Shown here in pieces: positions 9,117 through 18,886 of a stretch of DNA of 21,596 bases. Source of the stretch: Bigelowiella natans CCMP2755 (taxonomy: Eukaryota; Cercozoa; Chlorarachniophyceae); NCBI GenBank assembly GCA_000320545.1, contig ADNK01002875.1, forward strand, positions 1 to 21,596, given 5' to 3'. The notes under the pieces were generated by a model that did no database searches, was not told the origin of the DNA, and worked only from the letters and a program-made list of their open reading frames with translations. Each line of letters opens with the position of its first letter. The stretch's first letter is position 1. Made by a program: the position numbers and the translations under genes.

Positions 9117-10494
9117 TAAGCAATGTACACATTTACTTAGTGTTTCTTGTTCTGCGAATGGCGACTTTTGCGACCTCCTGCAAGGAGCAGACAATGACCG
9201 CTGCTGCGAGCGCTGCATGTAGATGATCTCTCGCTCATTTTCTAAAAGTATGGTCTTTGGGGTGGGGACCAGGTTTTCGCGGAAGTGAAGAAGTCCTTAG
9301 ATGCTAGCCGAGAAGAGCACGTCACCGCAAAAGAGCGTGTGAAGGGGTTGGAGGCCGAGCTTTCTAAAAAGGCTTCGGAGCTGAAGGCATCTGTCGAAAG
9401 CAAAGAGAAGGCCTTTGCGCAGGTATCCACTTTAGAAGACTCGCTTAAAGCAGCAAAAGAGGCCGCATCGAAAGCCACAGAACGAGCAGCGGACTTAGAG
9501 AGAAAGACAACAGAGCAGCAGATGGCAGAGAGATCAGCTTTTGCGACCGCCGAGAAATCCGCGTCAGAACGAGTGACTAGCCTAGAAGCATCCCTTGCAA
9601 CCTCCAAAGAGGCCGAAGCAAAGGCCACAGCGCTCGTCAAAGGCTTACGGGCTGAGCTTTCGGAGAAGGGGGCCGATATGCAAAGTTTTGTCGAAGCGAA
9701 GCAAAAGGTGGTTCTTGCATTTGCTTGCATTTGTAGAAAGCGAGCATGTGGATGGCGCTTCCCTCCTCCTCAACGTGACACGTTGTCTAATTGGCGCAAA
9801 CCCGCCTCTACTTTCTGAATTTCGCAGGCAGCCGAGGAGCTGGAAAAGTCGCAGCTTCAAGTCGCAAAGCTCAGCAAGTCTCTTGCATCATCCGAGGATG
9901 AGCTCGAGCGAGGGCGGACCGAAATCGCCACGCTAAGGTCTTCTCTTCAAGAGATAGAGTCAAAGGTGTCATCTCGAGCAGCGGAGTTGGAGAAGAAGAT
10001 GAAGACCGCTGAGAAGGCCTCGATTGAGGCCTTCAAAGCTGCAGATTCAAAGAGCCAAAAGCGCATTGCGGACTTAGAAGCAATGCTGGCGAGGACATCT
10101 TCGGAGCTAGAGGCAGCGAAGAGGAAGAATTCCGAGGTGGTGTGGTTGCTTTTCCGCGTTTTCATTTTGTTTTGGAGCTCGGCAAGATTCTCATCGACGT
10201 ACCAATGGGTTTTACTGTCCTTTTTTTTTGAAACATGTGACTTCCGCAGCTCAAAGAAGAGGTCAGCCTCTACAAACTCGAGGTGCGTGCGCGTTCGTTT
10301 CCGATATGTGATGCACTTCTTACACTTGGAAAAATCGTATCTGGCCGCCCCCCCCCCCCCCCTCCCCTCCTCCTCCCCGTTATCTCCAATAAAAGTTTCA
10401 GCAACAGTCAAGCGTTGCGGGTATTGGGGAACACGAGGCGGACAGACATGAAGCAGACGAAAAAGCTACTTGGGTTGGCGCTATTTCTCTTTGA
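5015..10494 (+). CDS. Kinesin-1-like heavy chain, 15 exons, complete
   Basis: ATP-driven microtubule motor. Exons: 5015-5084, 5282-5660, 5899-6169, 6280-6492, 6666-6762, 6954-7038, 7254-7395, 7609-7971, 8313-8542, 8842-9019, 9273-9707, 9828-10136, 10250-10282, 10402-10494; phases agree at every junction and give about 965 residues (14 listed blocks; see N-terminal caveat). Residues 1-170 are a basic Ser-rich extension with RRKSLAP and RRGKSP motifs. The motor starts near [10 protein letters not shown]. It has P-loop GQTGSGKT (about 265), switch I SSRSHS (about 382), switch II DLAGSEK (about 413), [15 protein letters not shown] and [10 protein letters not shown]. The neck KNKPKVNEN with EYKRLLKKA resembles fungal kinesin-1. 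Residues 540-935 are Ala/Glu/Lys-rich coiled coil. The C-terminus is short and ends in WVGAISL; I see no IAK autoinhibitory motif. The first junction is least certain: exon 2 may start at 5258 instead, or translation may begin at ATG 5215. Confidence 0.94.
5823..5846. repeat. (AT)n microsatellite in kinesin intron 2
   Basis: Uninterrupted AT run about 50 bases upstream of the acceptor at 5897-5898. Confidence 0.9.
7066..7097. repeat. (CT)n microsatellite in a kinesin intron
   Basis: A CT run lies about 27 bases after the donor at 7039. A run of 15 G follows at 7180-7194 in the same intron. Confidence 0.9.
9063..9116. repeat. (GA)n microsatellite in a kinesin intron
   Basis: About 27 GA units lie 43 bases after the donor at 9020, in an intron of 253 bases. 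Confidence 0.9.
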
Positions 10495-11578
10495 TACATC
10501 TAGCTAGCTAGTGCTAGTAGTAAAAATCTCTGTGAAGAGTCCGACTAGAACGCATCGTTACGACGCCATCATAAGCATCATCATTGTTTTATAATCACTA
10601 TCATCATATGCTGCAGTTGTCACTATTATTTCTGAGACAAATGGTGTTTGTACAAAGGTATGCTGCTCCTACGTCGAGCCTGTTCGCACAAGGGATTCTT
10701 CGGGGAAGCGACGGCAGAGTCCCCGGGCCAAGAAAAATAAGTATAGAAGCATGGACAAGGCGCATAAGGAAAGTCTGCTTGACATGAAATGACCTGAAGA
10801 GCGGTGCATGATTTATTTTACATCTAGATCTCTTCGAATTGAGTGATTCTGAATTCTGCACGAACAGCTAAAGCTTCCATACAAATAACTAGATAAGTTG
10901 CTGCTGTTAGCAATGCCATGTTGATGTACAACTCGCAACAGCCGTCTAGACTGTAATAAATTACTATGTCTATTATATAACATGAGAGCGGCGTGAATTA
11001 GGTTTACACTCTTGCGTGATGCATGGGCGAATGCTGCTCTTGCTGCTATTTGGCAGCGTGGACAGCGTACATGTTTGGCATTGCTAAACTGCGGATTATT
11101 ATGATTTATAAATAATCAATTTTCAATAGACATGACATTATGCTGCGATGCTACTCTATTCACTGCAGTAATCCCTTTGAACAGTAACACATGCAGTATA
11201 GTTAAATAGTTACCATCGATAGATTGCTGTACCAACCGCGAAAGCGTTGTTAAACGGAATCATTTCGCTCTGCCTTCGTGAAAGTCGATACGCTCCCATT
11301 TGACGTATAGGCGTGCAGAACCCTATCTAAAGCCTTATAAGCGTGCATGGCCCTTCCAGGCTCGTACGTTAATGAAGTAGACCCGCAAAATCCATAGCTT
11401 TTTCCGACTGTTACCTACACGTCGATATAATGTCGCGTACAGTGAATATATAAACAGTTGGTGCGACTGCTATCTGCTAAGGTGAAGTAATAAGCCACTG
11501 CTGGGTTTTTTAAGTCATGGTACAATACTATTAACACACTCAAGATATCAAGGGTGCATTTGGTCGCATCTTCGCGTG
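10495..11578. other. Convergent intergenic region (kinesin and vWA 3' ends)
   Basis: Moderately AT-rich, with no exon, tRNA or repeat family that I can support. It starts with a short CTAGCTAGCTAG repeat (about 10498-10512) and carries the AATAAA at 10955. An open frame at 10584-10787 has no splice or composition support. Confidence 0.5.
10955..10960 (+). terminator. Candidate kinesin polyadenylation signal AATAAA
   Basis: AATAAA lies 460 bases after the kinesin stop codon (10492-10494) in otherwise gene-free sequence. It is a reasonable 3' end for the transcript, though a nearer variant signal cannot be excluded. Confidence 0.35.
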
Positions 11579-12968
11579 TTAGCTCTTTCTTGGTTTTGCC
11601 ATACCGCATCTTGATTCGCAGCTAAGAAGATCCCAAGAGTCCCATTGGCCCTGCGAAGGAAAATAGAGAGTGAGCAATACTGAATATCTTGCAGAATAAA
11701 GATCGCAGATAGTATAGTTTCCTCGGATTCTTTTCACGAGTGCATATATGTTATCTAGATTCATTCTCTCATATGCACCACTCCGCATTATTTCGGGTAC
11801 AGGGATGCTTGCGTCGTCTTCAAATTCAGTGCAGACCGCTTCAGTTACAACTAGGTTTTTGGGTGCGATTCGATAGCGTGCAGCACGCACCGTGCACTCC
11901 GCATTGCCCTATTGAAGGCCGCCACATCTTGCCTTGAGTCAGTGTCTTTGCCGTCAGTGAGAAGGACAAACGTTCGGCCGATGTTCTTGGGGCAACTCTT
12001 GGTATTTTTCCCCTCATAATCTTTGACCTATGGTGAGAGGTGTACAATCTAGGTGTTTTCAAAATCCGCTCCCCCCCCCCCGCCTTCTTTCCTTCCCCCT
12101 CCTCCTCCTCCTCCTTCACTTACGTGTTGGTTTTGAGCGTTCAATCGCTCAATCGCAGTATCGATTAGACGTGTCTTGCCGTCGGGTTCTAGCCATGCTG
12201 CCTAACATTGATGTAGCAGCATAAGATGATTAATGCAGCTTGTTGTTTATGTATGCTTTGGAACTCAGAAATGGTGTTGATCTACCAGTTGATGTTCGTC
12301 GATTTTTAAGGTATCTAGCCGCACTTTGTCTAAGAAGAATGTTTGAAATATGGTTATGCAAACAGAAAAGCAACACTGTGCTCCTTATACTGCATAAAAT
12401 TATGCAAATACGCATACACGTGTACGCACACGCACAATAATACGCACACGCGTGCGCTTGGTTGCTTGCGCACACAGGCTCACCTATTACGGTAGTAGCG
12501 GACGAATTGAACAAAGTTAGCGATAGAAACATCTCACACCTGACATTGTAATCATGTTCAGTGCGACTCCGATAAAAAACAACGACGATGACGATTATAA
12601 TGGTGATGATGAGGATAATGATGATAATGATGATAGTGGTGATGGTTATGTTAATGGTGAGAAGTTATATCGCCAAAAGAGAGGAATATTAAATTCACCT
12701 CCCCTCCCCCCAAAAAAAATCATCGTTGTCGCATTTTTTCTCACGTTTCGCGTCTCTGTATAGCTATATTCTTCTGCTCCTTGAGGAGCTTATAAATCTC
12801 CTTCACTGCTATGTCACGCATTTCCACCATAGACCCCGACTTGTCGCCCAAAACATCGATGAAGATAGCGTCCATCTGACTGTGTTTGTTTGCTTGATGT
12901 CCGAAGTCGCTCTGGTAGTTCATTTTATGGCTCTTGACTGCAGGATTCGGTTTTAATTGAGGAGACAT
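11579..12968 (-). CDS. Small von Willebrand factor A domain protein, seven exons
   Basis: Exons, 5' to 3': 12968-12745, 12539-12484, 12329-12286, 12201-12124, 12027-11891, 11807-11738, 11650-11579. They splice in frame to 226 residues ending at TAA. Almost the whole protein is one vWA domain, a Rossmann-like fold that binds ligands through a divalent metal. All five MIDAS positions are present: D42, S44 and S46 in GDKSGSM, T118 in PDGKTRLID, and D159 in FVLLTDGKD. There is no signal peptide or membrane segment, so a cytosolic role is likely; the partner is unknown. Most introns are only 80-100 nt, shorter than in neighbouring genes. The exon 5/6 junction is the weak point (donor GTGCGT at 11890, acceptor GCAAG before 11807). 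The frame also continues upstream of the chosen ATG to about 13089, so the start may lie further 5'. Confidence 0.85.
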
Positions 12969-13211
12969 GTAATTGCTCTCCGATGCGGAATTGCTCTGCG
13001 TTGAGGATTGCTGCTCGCCGTCTACCTTCGCCTTGTTCTCCAATACACCTAGAATACCATTCCTTTCATCTCCTTTTTGTTGTTTAGAGGAGAAGCGTGT
13101 CCATTAGTTAGTACGCTATTATTTGCTACATGACGATGCAGGAGTCGGCGCCGGCATTTCGGTGGCCCCATTACGAGTAAAAAGGTCTGTTTACATGTCA
13201 ATAGGGAAGGT

Positions 13212-13678
13212 TCATGCAATGTCCCAGAACGGCGCCCGGAATAAATGGCGGATAACACACATGTAGCGAATAATCTTGATAGGCGAGAGATCACGATTCA
13301 AGAGCACAAACAGTGCGGTTTTGCCATTCTGCCAGAAGCTAAAGGAGGTACATACGTGATGTTGAGGGCGTCAAAGAAGGAGGTGTTGCCGGGAGCGCAG
13401 GCATGAGAGTCCCAGAAGGCGCAGGGAGAGAATCTTCTTCGGATCTTCGATTCCTACGTCCAATACCAAAAATCATGGAAAATTCAATTTTTCCATTAGA
13501 AACTCGTCACCCGTCATGGTCAGTGGCAGAATGTTCTTCCATCAACAGCTTAGAACTCTGATAGCTGTAAGGGGGGGGCTCCGGCCTCGTCTTCGTGCGG
13601 CCGAATTCGAAGCGTGGAATATGAATATGGCTACTCGGACACGCAGATGAAATGGGAAATATTTTATCCCGACAATAT
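13212..13678 (-). pseudogene. Second, divergent or decayed vWA-like gene (partial)
   Basis: Candidate exons are 13678-13557, 13453-13356 and 13338-13212. The first contains a strand like vWA beta-2 (RVRVAIFIFHASNSA). The second contains PGNTSFFDALN, the usual setting of the MIDAS threonine. The third contains KTALFVLLNRD, matching the FVLLTDG strand of the neighbouring vWA gene but without the DG. No DxSxS exon was found upstream. Joining exons two and three in frame needs a 17-nt intron (GTATGT to TTTAG, 13355-13339); unspliced, the frame ends within 20 codons. It lies in tandem with the intact vWA gene about 240 bp away, so an old duplicate losing function is plausible. It could also be a real gene with exons I misread. 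Confidence 0.35.
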
Positions 13679-14375
13679 CTGAAATTAGTCCTTGATTATT
13701 TTTTTCTGAGAAGTGAATGTCTGACCACCGCAGCCGACAAACCGCTCCAGAAAGTTTTCGATACCGAGAACATCCCATTTCGGAGGCCGCTTTCCCTTCC
13801 GAGCAAGCCGGCAGAAGGGAGGGTCGGAAACGAGACTTGGGCCTTTGTGCCTTTTCTATGTATTTTCAACATTTCCCAATGACGTTTATGCTAAACCGCA
13901 TCCATTTCGGAGTGTCGGTGTTCTGAGAAAGTGCTTTCTCTCAATGGTACCGGTAGATCTACTAGTTTTGCTTGTCGTCACTCTAAATTACAGGCGAATT
14001 TCGTGCGTGTACGCCAAAAGACCCACTGCGACGTCAGGCTCGTGTCGCAAATGGGAGAATACGGTGAGAATACAGGTGAATTTATGAATACGACGATATT
14101 TTCTCTTGTCGCAGTACGAAATTACGACTATCCTTGATTGCTTGAGCACTTCTTGAGTCGACACAGAGGCTTTGCCGCCCCGCCCCTTAGATACTTTTTC
14201 AAACTCGCGGATTGCCCGCACGCTACCCCTGAGCTTAAGGCTATTCGATCCTGAGCTGCGCGGAGGAGGTAAAACCACTGCACGCGCGCGCCTTTGTTTT
14301 GAAAAATGATCATCTCTTTTCCTCCCCCCCCCCCCTTTTGCCAGTCTGACCTTTATCTAACATGTCAGCACAGAA
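13679..14375. other. Region upstream of the receptor gene with conflicting exon signals
   Basis: Both strands contain short plausible exons that cannot both be right. On plus, acceptors precede frames at about 13732 (KPLQKVFDTENIPFRRPL) and about 13994 (ANFVRVRQKTHCDVRLV), the latter with a donor-acceptor pair leading to a stop near 14138. On minus, 14140-14270 reads RGSVRAIREFEKVSKG. No domain is recognised. A run of 12 C (14324-14335) followed by CTAAC and CAG (14371-14373) just before the receptor ATG looks like the end of a 5'-UTR intron. Confidence 0.3.
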
Positions 14376-14415
14376 ATGTCCACACTCGGCGGAGAGCAGC
14401 TCCGGAACATCATAA
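14362..14415 (+). promoter_or_regulatory. Possible overlapping upstream ORF
   Basis: An out-of-frame ATG at 14362 opens a 17-codon frame that runs over the receptor start and stops at 14413-14415. It would act on translation only if 14362-14373 is part of the mRNA. The CAG at 14371-14373 may instead be an intron acceptor that removes it. Confidence 0.2.
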
Positions 14416-15739
14416 TCACCAACTATGTGGTAAGTCTCACCAGGCGCGCAGAGATGTTTAGCTGGGCTTTATTACTAACCCTATGCGCGCTGACGAGACT
14501 CACCCCTCTCGATTCATGTATATTTGGCCTTCGGTCTTCAGGTATCGAGCTTCTCGCTCGCGGGGAGCTTGGGAATCGTGGCGTCCTACATCGCGTATGA
14601 TCCCACTAGCTCTAGGCCCGGCATTCGCTGCGATCATAAAGATGCGGCCAGCGGCCACTGAATATGTGTATATATCATCGCTTTTTGCAGGTTCCCGCAG
14701 CTCCGAAACTTCAGCTATAGCCTCGTGCTGTACCTTGCTATATCAGAAGCTTTTTACAGTGTCAGGTTGGTGGAATATGTAGAGTCTTCATCCCTGCGAA
14801 GGGTGGCTGGGGTAGTTGGTTTTTTGGTGATTATTGTTTCGTGTTTTCTCTCCCAGTAACATGCTAGGAAACCCGCCCAATGCGTCGGCGACGTGCTACG
14901 TTCAGGTCGGCGCGCTGAGATTATGACCTAGCAAATAGCGAAAGACCGATGCGCTGGGGCAATTATTTGTGTGGGGATTTTCGATGTGGTTTGCCAGAAA
15001 CGACCAGCCTTAGTGCGTTTGGGTGGAATCTGATTTCTCAATATTCGCATTAGCGGATGGTGGCCTTGTTGTGGCTTTTTGTGTCGCTTAGATATATACT
15101 ATATGTGCGCTTGTGTACGCGAGCGTGAGCGCAGAAGCGGGTCTTGATTCCATCTCGGTTTGAGCTCTTCCTAATTCGTCGGTGTTGTTCGATGTTGTGG
15201 TTGTTGTTGTTGATATGGCTCCGCGTAGTCGGTGATGCAGTCTTACTTCCTTCTATCTGCCATTCTCTGGAATGCGGCCATTGCCTACCTCCTCAAGAAC
15301 GCCATTCTCTATCCTGAGAAGGTACGTTAGCCGAGCTACTTCCAAGTCTTATTTCGCACATGGCTATGTGGCCCAGACGCGGCATTTGATGTTAATTTTC
15401 TCACTCTCTCCAATATCGCTACACCGCATCATCACGTGTTTCGAGCAAGCAACACTAGCTGCTGCAATGACCTCCTCCCTCCCTCCCCGCCATTGCCCTA
15501 TTCTCCCTCCCCGTCGCTTCGGTCGTGTGTCATGCAGGTGCTGGGGATTACCAAGTCGATGCCAAGATATCACGCGTACGTCATCACTCCTCCACCGCCG
15601 CCACGACCGATAAGAAGAAGAAGAAGAAGAAGAAGAAAGAAGAATAGCAGCATCAAGAACAACAACAACAAGCATAACAAGATATAAAGATCAACAACGC
15701 AAACACTGTGTTTTTGGGAGAGAAGAGTGTATATTACCC

Positions 15740-15787
<48 letters not shown>

Positions 15788-16146
15788 CGACCCTGCCTCT
15801 TTTCTATCTTTTTCTTCCTGCCCCCCCCCCACCCCTTCTCTCCCCTGAGCAGGTATTGCTGGGGAGTGCCTTTCATACTGACGGTTCTCCCAGCGGCTAC
15901 AGGAAGCTATGGCAGCTCAGGAGCTTGGTGCTGGATTAAGTCATCAACGTAATCGATGAGAGATGCCAGATGATAGTAATGTCCTTTATTACATGATGAG
16001 AGGTGTGAGATAATCGAGATCCGACCTATTCTCTATTTGCTGCTGCTGCCACTACTACTACTACTACTACTACTGTGTGCCAACAAAACAAGTATAGGAA
16101 GATAATTTATAATAGTTACTATATAATACACATATAATATTAAATA

Positions 16147-16220
<74 letters not shown>

Positions 16221-16473
16221 AGGGGGAGGCGTTGAATACTGCTTACTACTACACTACCGAATATTGACACATATGAGCGCTGAAAAACCTCCGAAACTGC
16301 ACACCACAGAGCCGGAGAGTTCTGGAGGTTCTTTCAATTATACCTGCCTCTATGGGCAGTTATGGGTTACAACATCCAGGTATTTGGATCTACAACTTCG
16401 TCATCATCCTCTCATCCTCGTTTTCTTTGTCTTTCACTATATTAGATATATGCATATATTTTTAAATATATTA

Positions 16474-16507
<34 letters not shown>

Positions 16508-16760
16508 ATATTATATTTATAAATTATAAACATCATATCGGATAATCGCTAACTGTTCATCATGATATTCTTCCTCCCCACCCTCCCCCCTTGCCTCTTG
16601 CCCTCCTCTTCCTCTTCCTCCTCCCCAGATGTATCTTTCTGTGCGGTCGGTGCTGAACTCAGTTGAAGGGATATGTAATGGCGGCCGTTGGCTCTCACAC
16701 GCAAACCACACCTCAATCATGCTAACTGCGAAAACAGAGAATAAGAGCAGAGCATAAAGG

Positions 16761-16802
<42 letters not shown>

Positions 16803-17508
16803 CTGATCATTCTCGAAATCGCCTAATCCCCTGGTTGCTTTGCCGACGAATAATGATTTTCCGCAGCGACGTCAAGGGCGCTGGTGCTATTTCCAATGAT
16901 TGTCGTGGTAGTAGCGCACACTGCTGTGTTCTTTCTTTCATCATCACCGGAGACTCCATGATATTCCCTTCAGTCGCCTAATCCTCTAACTTGGACTGAC
17001 GACAACTCTTGCATGCATGTATATTGAGAGGGGGAAAAAAAAGAAAGCCGTGAAATTTATGCGCGCGCGCGCGTGCGTGTGTGCATGTTGGCGGGTTGGT
17101 GCGCGAATACAGCTACTTCGTCTTCTATCAGGTTTGTTGGATATTTGGCTCTATCAATCGTCTTCAGAACATGGCTGCACCGTCACATCCTCAGGTGGGA
17201 GGCGCCTGCACCATGCATGGACGATTGGTTGGAGAAAAAAAGGGGGTGGGGGGGGAGGGGGGGGACACAAGTGCTGAAGACAGAGCCGGTTGAGCTATAT
17301 TCTTCGTCGTTATCAGGCATGGTTGTTTCTTCTTCAAGTCGCATTTGGCAATTCCATAGGTGGGAAGCAGCATGAGAGGCCGATGTATTGTATCATTTGA
17401 TCTTCTTGGAGGGATTGGGAGGGGGGGAGGGAGAGAGAGAAAGAGAGAGTTTTTTTACAAAAACAATTATATGTTTATATATGTGCATATATTCATATAT
17501 GTATGTGT

Positions 17509-17548
<40 letters not shown>

Positions 17549-18706
17549 TTGAGCAGGGTTCTTTCACTTCATCGCATTTGCAATGACACCCCCCGTCCAA
17601 CAAGCCTTTGGCACGTATCTTGGCTACTCGTATCCCTCGGAGAGGGCATCATGTATTGCCTTTCTCCACGCAAACGCACATGCACACGCACCACACACAC
17701 ACACACAAGCACACACACACGCACACACACACACTGCATGATGCGAGACGATGATGGTCAAGAGTATTTGCGTCTCTCATTGTGGTTGCTGAAGCGAATA
17801 TGCGTGAGAGCGTCGTCGTGGAATATACGTTACTAAATTAAGATTTTAAGATTTATCCCCCCGCCCCTCCCCTCCCACCCCCCTTCCGACTTTGCCAATC
17901 TTGCTGCTAATTATGGTGTGATATGAAGACGCCTCACCTTCCTCCTCCTCCTCCTTCTCCTCCTCCTCCTCCTCCCCCTCGTCGTCGTTATCATCGTAAT
18001 GGTTCTCGTGATCGTCCTTCTCATGCAGTTGCCGATGATGGCTCGGAGAAGTTTTTAGAGGGTTCTGTTGGTGACATCGGCTCAGGACGGGTATGCGGGT
18101 GTGCTGTGTGTTGTGTGTGTGTGTGTGCTGTGTGTGTGTGTGTGTGCGTGCGTGTATATTCTCCAGCCTCTCTAACTTATCATCGCCAATATAGCAAGTA
18201 ATTGCCACTCTATCATCAGCGTATCTCCACCCACCATCAACGGTGCGCGTGCAGGCTGTGTCCGCTTGATATGCTGTTTTTGCCCGTCAATACGAGCCAT
18301 AGATCACCGTTGTTTTTTCTTCTTCTCTGTTTGCTTGGTATGTGTATTTGGCGGGGAACGAACGATGCGACAAGTCGTCTCGCTCTATCACTGCCGATGA
18401 GAAGAAGAATGCTGGCGGAGTGCATGATGGGAAGAACCTCAAGGTAAAACTTGCATTTCAAAGCGTCTGCTAGAGCGGAGGAGGAGGGGGGGGGGGGGGC
18501 TATGGAACAGCCTCATCATCACCGCTGCAGCATTATCACTTTCACATGATTCGATTGAGAATATGATATCGCTAATGGCACCTGCCTCCCCCCTCCCCCT
18601 TCTCCGCCATACGCAGGATGAAGATGACGGCAAGTTTCCAGAAGCTGTGCGGCCGAGAAGAAGATCGAGTAGCACACATACGATAGACATTGTGCAGCTT
18701 CAGTAG
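14376..18706 (+). CDS. cAMP-receptor-like seven-transmembrane GPCR, 16 exons
   Basis: Plasma-membrane receptor of the slime-mould cAMP receptor / plant GCR1 type (family assignment from recalled motifs). Exons: 14376-14429, 14542-14594, 14691-14765, 14857-14905, 15241-15321, 15538-15575, 15853-15939, 16310-16379, 16629-16674, 16867-16907, 17132-17194, 17317-17359, 17557-17652, 18029-18090, 18375-18443, 18617-18706. Phases agree throughout, giving 338 residues. Landmarks: FPQLRNFSYSLVLYLAISE after TM1, a TM3 cysteine (TCYVQSYF) and an ECL2 cysteine (GAWCWIK) that probably form the conserved disulfide, FWRFFQLYLPLW in TM5, VCWIFGSINRLQN in TM6 and FGNSIGFFHFIAFAM in TM7. The tail is hydrophilic and basic (RPRRRSSSTHT). 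Exon 15 could instead start at 18303, adding 24 mostly hydrophobic residues. The ligand is unknown. Confidence 0.92.
15742..15787. repeat. (AT)n microsatellite in a receptor intron
   Basis: AT run with one C interruption, upstream of a C run (15822-15832) and the acceptor at 15851-15852. Confidence 0.9.
16038..16074. repeat. (CTG)n(CTA)n microsatellite
   Basis: Trinucleotide run in the intron between receptor exons 7 and 8. Confidence 0.85.
16150..16219. repeat. Compound (AT)n(GT)n microsatellite
   Basis: About 15 AT units followed by about 20 GT units, in the same intron as the CTA repeat and about 90 bases before the exon 8 acceptor. Confidence 0.9.
16475..16797. repeat. Two (AT)n tracts flanking receptor exon 9
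   Basis: AT runs at 16475-16503 and 16765-16797 lie in the introns on either side of the 46-nt exon 16629-16674. Confidence 0.85.
17512..17543. repeat. (AT)n microsatellite before receptor exon 13
   Basis: The AT run ends about 13 bases before the acceptor at 17555-17556, in place of a normal pyrimidine tract. Confidence 0.85.
17692..17733. repeat. (CA)n microsatellite
   Basis: CA run with a few AG/CG interruptions, 40 bases after the donor at 17653. Confidence 0.85.
18110..18152. repeat. (TG)n microsatellite
   Basis: Interrupted TG run 20 bases after the donor at 18091. Confidence 0.85.
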
Positions 18707-18886
18707 CTTTATGGATAAGAGGATGATGCTGTGCAGACTAACCTCGTCACACGGCTCTCTTTCCATTTATTTCTTTTTCCTTTTTCTTTCATTTACAGTG
18801 AGTAATACTAGTAAATCTCTGTTCAAGTCGTTTGTGTGTTTGGTGCGTTAAAACCGAGTTTGTGCGTGTGCTCTCTGGGTGGGGTG
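18707..18886. other. Short intergenic gap between receptor and transporter genes
   Basis: Only 180 bases separate the receptor stop from the proposed transporter start, both on plus. A T/C-rich tract ending in TTTACAG (about 18765-18799) looks like an intron acceptor, so a 5'-UTR or extra first exon of the transporter may begin here. Confidence 0.4.

Noticed and set aside
9242-9730. Minus-strand Ala/Ser-rich frame of 162 codons
   Set aside because: Antisense of the kinesin coiled-coil exon; the composition follows from the complementary codons.
16070-16270. Open frames translating as HTHTHT, IYIYIY or VCVCVC
   Set aside because: These are translations of CA, AT and GT dinucleotide repeats.
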